In this document: in pieces, positions 1-5,880 of the stretch
Layout of the letters: every line of letters starts with the position of its first letter
Position numbering within the stretch: the stretch's first letter is position 1
Source: an uncultured Sinobacteraceae bacterium
GTDB lineage: Bacteria > Pseudomonadota > Gammaproteobacteria > Steroidobacterales > Steroidobacteraceae
Assembly: GCA_937902995.1 (NCBI GenBank)
Contig: CALEKY010000067.1
Location: 1 to 10,785, forward strand
Length of the DNA: 10,785 nt
Direction of reading: 5' to 3'
Program-made: the position numbers and the translations under genes
Notes under the pieces: generated by a model
Told to the model about the DNA's origin: nothing
Database searches by the model: none
What the model saw: only the letters and a program-made list of their open reading frames with translations

Positions 1-1
1 G

Positions 2-652
2 CGCAACATCATGACCGTCGAGGATCCGATCGAGTACTACATCGACGGCATCGGTCAGACCCAGGTCAACACGAAGGTGGAAATGACGTTCGCGCGCGGC
101 TTGCGTGCGATCCTTCGTCAGGACCCGGACGTCGTGATGGTGGGCGAAATCCGCGACCTCGAAACGGCACACATTGCCGTTCAGGCCTCCCTCACCGGAC
201 ACTTGGTGCTCTCGACGCTGCACACGAATACGGCGGTTGGAGCCGTCACTCGTCTGCGGGATATGGGCGTCGAGCCGTTCTTGCTGTCGTCGAGCTTGAT
301 CGGCGTTCTCGCTCAGCGTCTGGTCCGCGTTCTGAACCCGGAGTCCAAGCAGCCTTACACAGCCGGCGAGTACGAGCGACGACTGCTCAATATTCCTCCC
401 GATGCGCCCTCGCCCATTCTCTATCATCCGAGCCCCGAAGCCACGCAAGGCTTCAAGGGCCGTACCGGCATCTACGAGCTCGTGCTCGTGGACGATACGA
501 TGCGCACGATGATTCACGATGGTGCGAGCGAGCACGAGCTCGAACGCTACGCTCGTACGATGACACCGAGCATTCGCGACGACGGCCGCGCCAAAGTCCT
601 CGCTGGCATCACGACCATCGAAGAAGTGCTCCGCGTCACCCGCGAAGACTAA
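2..652 (+). CDS. gspE: Type II secretion system ATPase GspE, C-terminal part (5' end outside window)
   Basis: This is the cytoplasmic hexameric ATPase that powers pseudopilus assembly in type II secretion. The frame is open from base 2, so the gene begins upstream and about 216 residues are visible. Family landmarks in order are the Asp box (TVEDPIEY), the Walker B region (DPDVVMVGEIRD), the His box (TGHLVLSTLHTN) and the C-terminal GRTGIYEL segment. Walker A lies outside the window. The adjacent gspF favours GspE over the pilus ATPase PilB. One oddity is clear: the zinc-binding CxxC...CxxC insertion typical of GspE is present as a stretch (about 320-460), but all four cysteine positions are other residues. 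The gene ends with TAA, 38 bases before gspF, probably in the same operon. Confidence 0.95.
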   Translation, partial: RNIMTVEDPIEYYIDGIGQTQVNTKVEMTFARGLRAILRQDPDVVMVGEIRDLETAHIAVQASLTGHLVLSTLHTNTAVGAVTRLRDMGVEPFLLSSSLIGVLAQRLVRVLNPESKQPYTAGEYERRLLNIPPDAPSPILYHPSPEATQGFKGRTGIYELVLVDDTMRTMIHDGASEHELERYARTMTPSIRDDGRAKVLAGITTIEEVLRVTRED

Positions 653-655
653 GCG

Positions 656-685
656 CTACAGCCTCGAGCCCACAGCCTACAGCCT
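656..685 (+). repeat. Short CAGCCT repeats in the gspE-gspF spacer
   Basis: CAGCCT occurs three times, at 659-664, 673-678 and 680-685; CTACAGCCT occurs twice, at 656-664 and 677-685. The copies fill most of the 38-base gap and occupy the place where a ribosome binding site for gspF would be expected. No purine-rich Shine-Dalgarno sequence is visible there. The function is unknown, and it may be simple slippage-derived sequence. Confidence 0.5.
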
Positions 686-690
686 TAGCA

Positions 691-1908
691 ATGGGTGCTT
701 TCGAATACACCGCAATCGACACCACTGGACGCGAGCGCAAGGGGGTCATTGAAGGCGATACAGCGCGGCAGGTACGCCAGCTCCTTCGCGAGCGAAACCT
801 GCTGCCGGTTGCGGTTCAAGAGGTCGCGCATACCGAGCACAAGCGTCGAACCATAAGCATCGGGTTTCGCCGCAGCATCTCCGCCGGGGATCTGGCGCTC
901 ATGACGCGCCAGCTCGCAACGCTCGTGCACTCCGGTCTGCCGCTCGAAGAAGCGCTGCAGGCGGTGGCGGAACAAACGGAAAAGCCCCGGGTGAAGAGCA
1001 TCGTGCTCGGGGTCCGAGCAAAAGTCATGGAAGGCCATGCCCTAGCCGATGGTCTTGCCGAGTTTCCCGCGGTCTTCCCCGACCTCTACCGCGCGACGGT
1101 CGCCGCGGGGGAACAGTCAGGCCACCTCGATACAGTGCTCGAACGGCTCGCGGATTACACGGAGACGAGAGAGCAACTTCGAAACCGTACGCTCGGTGCC
1201 CTGCTGTATCCGATCGTGCTCTTCGTCATCTGCTCGCTCATCGTCTTCCTGCTGCTGATCTACGTGGTCCCGAAGATCGTCACCCAATTCGAGCAATCGA
1301 AGACGGCGCTTCCGTTCCTGACTCGGGCGCTGATCGGATGGTCCGACTTCATGCGTGAATGGGGCTGGCTGGTCGCCCTGGTGATCGTCGGATCGGTCGT
1401 CGGCTTTATGCGTTGGCTGCGCGACCCAGCAGCGAAACGGCGCTTCCACGCCTTCTTGTTGCGCCTGCCGCTCATCGGCAAGGTCGTTCGCGGTACGAAC
1501 ACGGCGCGCTTCGCGCGAACGCTTGCGACTCTGACATCGAGCGCCGTACCGGTCCTGGAAGCGCTACGGATCGCGGGCGAAGTCGTCACGAACCTACCCA
1601 TGCGGGACGCCGTGCAGGATGCCGCCGCACGCGTCCGAGAAGGCGCGCCAATCGGCCGTTCACTGGGTGCGTCGAAGCTGTTCCCGCCGATGATGATCCA
1701 TCTGATCTCGAGCGGCGAGACCAGCGGCGAGCTGGAAACCATGCTCGATCGCGCAGCCACCAATCAAGAACGCGAAATGGATGCCATCCTGACGGCGGTC
1801 GTCGGGCTGTTGGGACCGCTGATGATCATCCTCATGGGCGGCTTCGTCTTGATCATCGTCATTGCCATGTTGCTGCCCATCTTCCAACTCAATCAGCTCA
1901 TCGGTTGA
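691..1908 (+). CDS. gspF: Type II secretion system inner-membrane platform protein GspF
   Basis: GspF is the polytopic inner-membrane protein that couples the GspE ATPase to pseudopilus assembly. The 405-residue length is normal for the family. The N-terminus (GAFEYTAIDTTGRERKGVIE) is the typical GspF opening. Two T2SSF repeats follow, about residues 65-195 and 265-400; each has a conserved G..VxxALxxA-type helix and a GExSGxL motif (GEQSGHLDTVL at 140-150, GETSGELETML at 342-352). Hydrophobic segments lie near residues 170-195, 225-240 and 370-397. The start ATG matches the family N-terminus, although no good ribosome binding site precedes it, so translation may depend on gspE. No gspG follows, which is unusual because E-F-G order is common. 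Confidence 0.96.
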   Translation: MGAFEYTAIDTTGRERKGVIEGDTARQVRQLLRERNLLPVAVQEVAHTEHKRRTISIGFRRSISAGDLALMTRQLATLVHSGLPLEEALQAVAEQTEKPRVKSIVLGVRAKVMEGHALADGLAEFPAVFPDLYRATVAAGEQSGHLDTVLERLADYTETREQLRNRTLGALLYPIVLFVICSLIVFLLLIYVVPKIVTQFEQSKTALPFLTRALIGWSDFMREWGWLVALVIVGSVVGFMRWLRDPAAKRRFHAFLLRLPLIGKVVRGTNTARFARTLATLTSSAVPVLEALRIAGEVVTNLPMRDAVQDAAARVREGAPIGRSLGASKLFPPMMIHLISSGETSGELETMLDRAATNQEREMDAILTAVVGLLGPLMIILMGGFVLIIVIAMLLPIFQLNQLIG

Positions 1909-1987
1909 AGGGCCGGCCTCCCCCACCGTCCGTTCTCAAACGGAAGCAACGGTTTTCCACGCAGTTCAAATCGCCGCAAGGCCAGTA

Positions 1988-2016
1988 TTGCTAGCGCACG
2001 GCATTCCTTTTATATA
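1988..2016 (+). promoter_or_regulatory. Candidate sigma-70 promoter for the small acidic gene
   Basis: A -35-like TTGCTA (1988-1993) and a -10-like TATATA (2011-2016) are separated by exactly 17 bases. They lie in an AT-rich patch of an otherwise GC-rich spacer. Each hexamer matches 4 of 6 consensus bases. The predicted transcript would start near 2023 and leave a leader of about 50 bases. The promoter suggests that the downstream gene is expressed independently of gspEF. Confidence 0.45.
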
Positions 2017-2074
2017 TCCGCCCCGAGAGTTCACCCCTTGATCTGAAACGCTGCGAAGTCATTCGGAGCGAACG

Positions 2075-2335
2075 ATGAGCGAGAAACCTGAGTCGGAAGA
2101 ATTCGACGACGATGAAGATGAAGGCGTCGAGTCGGATGATCTCGATTTGGATCGCTTGATCGATACGCTCGACCGACGCAAGAAGGCGGGAGCGAAACCC
2201 GACGAACCCGCATGGCGTCGTCTTGAGCGCTATCGCGAGGAACGTCAAACGGCAGAGTTGCTTGCCGACTTGGATGATTTCGACATCGGAGACGACGGCG
2301 GCGGAAACCGACGCCGACGACGGTCCTTGAATTGA
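2075..2335 (+). CDS. Small highly acidic protein, PA3496-like
   Basis: This 86-residue protein has no signal peptide or membrane segment. Residues 7-29 are almost entirely Asp, Glu and Ser. A charged helix follows (about 32-66, with RRKKAGAKPDEPAWRRLERY), then a second acidic patch (DLDDFDIGDD) and an arginine-rich tail (RNRRRRR type, about 79-83). The layout of an acidic head, an RRLERYREER-type helix and a DDFD end resembles small proteins annotated as the PA3496 family of putative envelope-integrity proteins. That match is from memory of the pattern and is tentative. GGAG at 2065-2068 sits 6 bases before the ATG, which supports the start. It has its own promoter-like sequence and is convergent with lexA. 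The function is not known. Confidence 0.75.
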   Translation: MSEKPESEEFDDDEDEGVESDDLDLDRLIDTLDRRKKAGAKPDEPAWRRLERYREERQTAELLADLDDFDIGDDGGGNRRRRRSLN

Positions 2336-2368
2336 AACGACAGTGGAGCTCACGCGGTCGGGGAACGA

Positions 2369-2406
2369 GACTGCAGTCGACTCTACCGGAACCGCCCTGC
2401 AGCGGT
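2369..2406. repeat. Cluster of short palindromes in the convergent gap
   Basis: GACTGCAGTC (2369-2378) is a perfect 10-base palindrome that overlaps AGTCGACT (2375-2382), another perfect palindrome. ACCGC (2391-2395) and GCGGT (2402-2406) then form a five-pair hairpin with a six-base loop. No T-tract follows, so these are not classical terminators. The 196-base gap between the acidic gene and lexA contains no convincing gene. Confidence 0.35.
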
Positions 2407-2462
2407 CCTAGAAACCATTGGGACAAATCTGCGAGCACATCGGCTCACTCGAACCCTGACCT

Positions 2463-2499
2463 GCGGACGCTGCCAGCTTCGAAGCCAGCCATCGTCCGC
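2463..2499. repeat. Nested two-part dyad between convergent genes
   Basis: Outer arms GCGGACG (2463-2469) and CGTCCGC (2493-2499) are perfect 7-base inverted repeats. Almost exactly centred between them is the perfect palindrome GCTTCGAAGC (2476-2485). In RNA this would give a 7-pair lower stem, an internal loop and a short upper stem with a TCGA loop. Neither strand has a following run of T, so an ordinary intrinsic terminator is not supported. It may be a convergent transcription end structure or a protein site. Confidence 0.45.
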
Positions 2500-2509
2500 T
2501 TAGTACCTC

Positions 2510-2526
2510 GCGCGATGATCTCGCGC
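2510..2526 (-). terminator. GC-rich hairpin just past the lexA stop, weak terminator candidate
   Basis: GCGCGA (2510-2515) pairs with TCGCGC (2521-2526) around a five-base loop, starting 5 bases beyond the lexA stop codon on the minus strand. There is no T-tract after it in the lexA direction, so it would at most slow polymerase or protect the mRNA 3' end. Confidence 0.25.
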
Positions 2527-2531
2527 TGTTC

Positions 2532-3158
2532 CTATTGAAACATTCCTTTCGTCTTGCCCTGACGCAGGACACCCACGACGATGCCCTCGATGACGAGCTC
2601 CTCTTCTTTCGTGTTCACCTTGATGGGTTCGAACTCGTCGTTCTCTGGCAGCAACCAAACGATCGATCCTTCCTGCTTGTAGCGCTTGACCGTTACCTCG
2701 TTCTCGAGGCGCGCCACGACGATCTGTCGATTGCGCACTTCTGGCGTCCGGTGCACGGCAACCAAGTCGCCGTCCAGGATCCCAATGTCCTTCATGCTCA
2801 TGCCCCGAACCTTGAGCAGGTAGTGCGCTTTGGGTTGGAAGATCCTCGGATCGATCTGATAGCGAGCTTCGATGTGCTCTTCCGCAAGGATGGGCCTGCC
2901 TGCCGCAACTCGACCGATCAAAGGGAGACCCAGCTGCTCGCGTAATGAATCCTTGAGCTGAATTCCCCGCGAAGCACCCGGGATGAGCTCGAGCACTCCT
3001 TTCTTTTGCAGCGCTCGCAGGTGTTCCTCCGCCGCGTTCGGCGACTTGAATCCCATTTCGGCCGCGATCTCTGCCCGAGTCGGCGGCATGCCGTCTTCGG
3101 CGATCCGTGTCTGGATGAACCTCAGAATCTCGCGCTGCCTGGGGGTGAGCTCATTCAT
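2532..3158 (-). CDS. lexA: SOS repressor LexA
   Basis: LexA represses DNA-damage genes until RecA filaments trigger its self-cleavage. The 208-residue product begins MNELTPRQREILRFIQ, the canonical LexA N-terminus. This is why the ATG at 3158 is chosen over an in-frame ATG 25 codons upstream, which would place the operators inside the gene. A winged-helix domain spans about residues 1-66, with the recognition region around TRAEIAAEMGFKSPNAAEEH. The scissile Ala86-Gly87 lies in IGRVAAGRP. The catalytic serine is Ser121 (RGMSMKDIGILDGD) and the lysine is Lys158 (EVTVKRY), so self-cleavage should be intact. The gene is divergent from the minor pilin operon and convergent with the small acidic gene. 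Two operator-like sites over its promoter indicate autoregulation. Confidence 0.98.
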   Translation of the reverse strand: MNELTPRQREILRFIQTRIAEDGMPPTRAEIAAEMGFKSPNAAEEHLRALQKKGVLELIPGASRGIQLKDSLREQLGLPLIGRVAAGRPILAEEHIEARYQIDPRIFQPKAHYLLKVRGMSMKDIGILDGDLVAVHRTPEVRNRQIVVARLENEVTVKRYKQEGSIVWLLPENDEFEPIKVNTKEEELVIEGIVVGVLRQGKTKGMFQ

Positions 3159-3166
3159 AGGCTGCT

Positions 3167-3182
3167 CTGTATAAAGTGCCAG
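3167..3182 (-). promoter_or_regulatory. Putative LexA operator (SOS box) 1
   Basis: On the plus strand the site reads CTGTATAAAGTGCCAG, which fits the gammaproteobacterial CTG-N10-CAG core with CTGT on one arm. It lies 8 bases upstream of the lexA start codon, within the expected leader of the lexA transcript. This matches the autoregulatory layout of E. coli lexA, which also has two boxes, one of them ending in CCAG. Confidence 0.65.
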
Positions 3183-3184
3183 GA

Positions 3185-3200
3185 CTGGTTTTATATCCAG
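3185..3200 (-). promoter_or_regulatory. Putative LexA operator (SOS box) 2
   Basis: CTGGTTTTATATCCAG has symmetric CTGG/CCAG arms around an AT-rich 8-base core and fits CTG-N10-CAG. It is centred 18 bases from the other box and covers the predicted lexA -10 element, so bound LexA would block polymerase. It departs from the strict CTGT-N8-ACAG consensus at one base in each arm. Confidence 0.6.
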
Positions 3201-3218
3201 AATACCAGAGAACTGCAA
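3190..3218 (-). promoter_or_regulatory. Predicted lexA promoter
   Basis: Read on the minus strand, TTGCAG (3218-3213) and TATAAA (3195-3190) are separated by 17 bases. The -10 lies wholly inside the second LexA-like box. Transcription would begin near 3183, giving a leader of about 25 bases that includes the first box. Confidence 0.6.
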
Positions 3219-3324
3219 CGGGGATATGCGCATTCGCGCTTTACAGAATGCACCCGCCCCTGCCGTCCATCATCGGTTGTCTACCGCTCATCGGCGTCCC
3301 GACCATCCCACCATGGACCGCTTC

Positions 3325-3330
3325 TATATT
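3325..3330 (+). promoter_or_regulatory. -10-like element immediately upstream of the pilin operon
   Basis: TATATT matches 5 of 6 bases of the -10 consensus and ends 8 bases before the fimT start codon. No convincing -35 hexamer lies 15-19 bases upstream, so an activator-dependent promoter is possible. If used, transcription would begin at about 3336-3338 and leave almost no leader. The only G-rich run (3334-3336) is too close to the ATG to act as a normal ribosome binding site. Confidence 0.3.
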
Positions 3331-3338
3331 CCCGGGCC

Positions 3339-3947
3339 ATGGAACACAGCACGCGCACACGTAACCGCGGAGTCACGCTGTTCGAGCTGATGTTGACGCT
3401 CGCTGTAGCGGCGGTCCTTGCGGCAATCGCAGTACCGAACATGCGGGACTTCATACGAAATAATCGACTCACAGCCGTCGCCAACGACTTGCTGCGTTCG
3501 ATGCAGGTAGCACGATCGGAAGCCATCAAGCGTCAACGCTGGGTTGCCGTTTGCGCCTCCGCGAACCCCGCCGCTGCGGCTGCCACATGCAGCAACGGCG
3601 CTTTTGGCGGGTGGATCGTTTTCGAAGATACCAATGGGGATTGGGAGATCGGTGCTGGGGAAGAGATCATCGAACGACACGACCTCGTCCACGCGTCAAT
3701 CTCCCTCGTCCACGACAACGACAGCATTTTCAGTTTCGCTCCCTCCGGCTTCCCGACATCCCCAGGGGCCAAGGAGCCCGTCCGCAATATCGTCATTTGC
3801 GACGAACGCGGCACCGCAAGCATCGGTGACAACTCCATGGCTCGCGCAGTGATGCTCGTGGGGACGACCGGTCGCTTTCGCGTAAGTCGAGCCGCCGCAG
3901 ACGTCGACGAGGCGATCGAGGATATCGGTTCGACTTGCCCGCCATGA
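3339..3947 (+). CDS. fimT: GspH/FimT-family type IV minor pilin (FimT/FimU-like)
   Basis: This is a minor pilin that helps prime type IV pilus assembly; FimT members also bind DNA during uptake. The 202-residue product starts at ATG 3339, with no other in-frame start nearby. It has a short basic leader cut by prepilin peptidase after Gly11. The mature protein begins VTLFELMLTL with Glu16 at the +5 position, followed by a hydrophobic helix to about residue 33. The helix continuation RNNRLTAVANDLLRSMQVARSEAIKR is typical of the GspH/FimT domain. Cysteines at 72, 84, 154 and 200 may form two disulfides. GRFR at 178-181 resembles the GRxR DNA-binding motif described for Legionella FimT. Its position as the single first gene before pilV could equally make it FimU. 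Its TGA overlaps the pilV start. Confidence 0.9.
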   Translation: MEHSTRTRNRGVTLFELMLTLAVAAVLAAIAVPNMRDFIRNNRLTAVANDLLRSMQVARSEAIKRQRWVAVCASANPAAAAATCSNGAFGGWIVFEDTNGDWEIGAGEEIIERHDLVHASISLVHDNDSIFSFAPSGFPTSPGAKEPVRNIVICDERGTASIGDNSMARAVMLVGTTGRFRVSRAAADVDEAIEDIGSTCPP

Positions 3948-4429
3948 CATCCATGAAGCCTGTGAAGTCTCATTCCGTAATTGCCCGCGGCTTCTCCATG
4001 GTCGAGGCGCTCGTCGCGCTCGTCGTGCTCGGTGCAGGACTGCTCGGCATCGCGAGCCTGTACGTAGTCACGCTGCAAACGAGCGGTAGCGCCATTTACC
4101 GTACGCAAGCCGTCAATCTAGCGAGCGATATTGCGGACCGCATTCGTGCGAATCGGTTGGGACGAGAAGCTTACGCAGGTGCTGCGGCGGCCTCTGAAGA
4201 TACCTGTCTCGTCAACATATGCGATGCATCGCAAATGGCTGCGCACGACTTGTATTGGTGGCAGCGCCAAATTGCAGAAACGCTGCCCGGTAACCCGACC
4301 GGAACGATCACCGTGAGTGGGGCCGGAGAGACTCGCACGTACACGATAACGATCACATGGGCAGAGCCCGGTCAGGACGATCCAGACGGCGAGAACCGGC
4401 AATCCTACGTGCTGAGAATGCAAATATGA
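3944..4429 (+). CDS. pilV: Type IV minor pilin PilV
   Basis: PilV is a minor pilin of the pilus priming and tip complex. With the ATG at 3944 the product has 161 residues. Prepilin peptidase should cut after Gly16, giving a mature N-terminus FSMVEALVALVVLGAGLLG with Glu21 at +5. Downstream, HDLYWWQRQIAETLPG (about 101-116) is characteristic of PilV, and the C-terminal TYTITITWAEP strand is typical of the family. Cys88 and Cys93 may pair. The start is chosen because its ATGA overlaps the fimT stop; an in-frame ATG at 3953 and a TTG at 3935 are alternatives. Its own stop overlaps the pilW start in the same way, indicating translational coupling. Confidence 0.93.
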   Translation: MTSMKPVKSHSVIARGFSMVEALVALVVLGAGLLGIASLYVVTLQTSGSAIYRTQAVNLASDIADRIRANRLGREAYAGAAAASEDTCLVNICDASQMAAHDLYWWQRQIAETLPGNPTGTITVSGAGETRTYTITITWAEPGQDDPDGENRQSYVLRMQI

Positions 4430-5367
4430 GAGCTGCCTTTGCACATGGACCCTTCCGCGCGCTCGGCCTCAGCCTGGTCGAGCTCCTCGTGGCTGTAACG
4501 ATCGGCGCAATTCTGATCTTCGGCGCTACGCAGGTGTATGTCGACAGCCGGAAGACGTACGCCCTGAACGAAGCCGTTGCGCGACTCCAGGAAACGGCAC
4601 GCTACGCCATGAGCGTGCTCGAGCCCGACATCCGCATGTCGAATTACTGGGGTCTGGTGAAAGGCGCTGGACTCATCACGGATGTGGCGCCAGCCCCGTC
4701 GGCTGCCGAACAGCAATGTGGCGCCAACTTTGCGCGTGACTTGTTAGCGAATCTCGACGGCAACAACAATTCGTACGGCTTCGCCTGCGCTCCGGCGGAT
4801 CCTCAAGGCACCGGAAACGGCGCCGTTGCTTCCGCGGACACGTTGGTTGTCCGGCGGGCAGCTGTCGCTGCTCGAGCGCCAGGAACCGGGCAACTGCAAA
4901 TCTGCTCGACACGGATTGCAGGCGATCTCGTTGTCGATAGCACAGCCTGCTCGAGCCCGCCGGAAGGGGAAATTCACGACCTCGTCGTCCACGGCTACTA
5001 CATTCACCGCGATTCCCTGCAGGCTGCGAACCTTCCCTCGCTGCGAAGAAAGACGCTCATCGCAGGCCCTGCATTCCGTGACGATGAAATCGTTGCCGGT
5101 GTCGAAGACATGCAAATCGAATTCGGCGTTGACACATCCGGAGTCAACGGCATCGCCGAACGCTATGTCTCTCCTGGCGCCATCCCGACTGGCGCACAAG
5201 TGGTTTCGGTACGCGTCTGGTTGCTCGTTCGTTCCGAAGAACCGGAAGTCGGTTTCATCGACAACCGGACGTACAGCTACGGTGATCGCACTTATACGCC
5301 GAACGACAACTTCCGGCGCGTGCTCGTATCCCGGACCTTCCAAATTCGCAACGCACTGGGAACGTGA
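4426..5367 (+). CDS. pilW: Type IV minor pilin PilW
   Basis: PilW is a large minor pilin that works with PilV, PilX and the FimU-type pilin to initiate pili and present PilY1. The 313-residue product starts at an ATG overlapping the pilV stop (ATGA, 4426-4429). The leader ends at Gly14. The mature protein begins LSLVELLVAVTIGAILIFG with Glu19 at +5. The following SRKTYALNEAVARLQETARYAMSVLEPDIRMSNYWG region is the conserved PilW helix and start of the globular domain. The C-terminal half contains the VEDMQIEFGVDT and VVSVRVWLLVRS motifs common in PilW. Cysteines at 98, 121, 160 and 175 could form two disulfides. The gene ends in a GTGA overlap region with pilX. Confidence 0.94.
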   Translation: MRAAFAHGPFRALGLSLVELLVAVTIGAILIFGATQVYVDSRKTYALNEAVARLQETARYAMSVLEPDIRMSNYWGLVKGAGLITDVAPAPSAAEQQCGANFARDLLANLDGNNNSYGFACAPADPQGTGNGAVASADTLVVRRAAVAARAPGTGQLQICSTRIAGDLVVDSTACSSPPEGEIHDLVVHGYYIHRDSLQAANLPSLRRKTLIAGPAFRDDEIVAGVEDMQIEFGVDTSGVNGIAERYVSPGAIPTGAQVVSVRVWLLVRSEEPEVGFIDNRTYSYGDRTYTPNDNFRRVLVSRTFQIRNALGT

Positions 5368-5369
5368 TC

Positions 5370-5861
5370 ATGCGTTTCGTCGCTCCTTTCTCGTCTCAAC
5401 ACGGCGCTGCACTTGTTGTAGGGCTGCTACTGCTGCTCGTTCTGACTTTGCTTGCGATTTCCGGAATGAACACGGCGAGCCTGGAACTCGTGATGGCCGG
5501 AAATACACAGTACTACCAGAACGCATTTCAGGCCGCGGAGACCGGTATCGAAGAAGCTCTACAGCAGTCTGAGTTCAACCCCGCGACTGCGGAAGAAGCT
5601 CTGGAAGATGTTCAGATCACCGGCTCGTCGACCGACTTCTTCACGGCACGCACACGCCGACAGCTCGACGGCCAACCACAACCAGCCCTCTGGGGCTCGA
5701 GTTGGGATGCATTCGTCACGTACCACTTCGAAATCGAGAGCACGGGACGTTCCGCGCGTAATGCAGTCGCGACCAATTTTCAGGGAGTGGCCGTGATCTC
5801 GCCGGCCACTCAATCCATTCCACCCATTCCGGGATCGAGCGGAAGCACGGAACTGGAATAA
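5370..5861 (+). CDS. pilX: Type IV minor pilin PilX
   Basis: PilX is a minor pilin whose N-terminal helix packs at the pilus tip. The 163-residue product has a short leader and the sequence HGAALVVGLLLLLVLTLL, followed by GMNTASLELVMAGNTQYYQNAFQAAETGIEEA in the usual PilX order. Cleavage is expected after Gly12, and the +5 residue is Val, not Glu; lack of Glu5 is common in pseudomonad-type PilX and in GspK. ATG 5370 is preferred because GGGA at 5358-5361 is 8 bases away. A GTG at 5364 overlaps the pilW stop and would add two residues. The C-terminus is rich in Pro, Gly and Ser. A 19-base gap separates it from the next gene. Confidence 0.9.
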   Translation: MRFVAPFSSQHGAALVVGLLLLLVLTLLAISGMNTASLELVMAGNTQYYQNAFQAAETGIEEALQQSEFNPATAEEALEDVQITGSSTDFFTARTRRQLDGQPQPALWGSSWDAFVTYHFEIESTGRSARNAVATNFQGVAVISPATQSIPPIPGSSGSTELE

Positions 5862-5880
5862 CGGCACCGGGAAACGGCTT

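Noticed and set aside
1911..1918. GGCCGGCC palindrome after gspF as a terminator
   Set aside because: The stem is too short once a loop is allowed, and no T-run follows.
1359..1994. 211-codon open frame on the plus strand in another frame of gspF
   Set aside because: It overlaps the well-supported gspF frame, is rich in Arg/Ala/Gly as frame shadows are, and has no ribosome binding site or known motif.
2440..2500. tRNA-like TTCGAAGC with nearby stem
   Set aside because: No acceptor stem, anticodon arm or D-arm can be assembled around it; it is simply the centre of a dyad.
2332..2538. Possible 68-codon gene (TTG start) between the acidic gene and lexA
   Set aside because: It has no ribosome binding site and low-complexity composition, and it runs through all the inverted repeats of the gap.
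3159..3233. N-terminal extension of LexA from an upstream ATG
   Set aside because: The extension is not LexA-like and would put both operators and the promoter inside the coding region.
3006..3338. N-terminal extension of the FimT-like pilin
   Set aside because: It overlaps lexA on the other strand, and a prepilin needs the short leader that starts at 3339.
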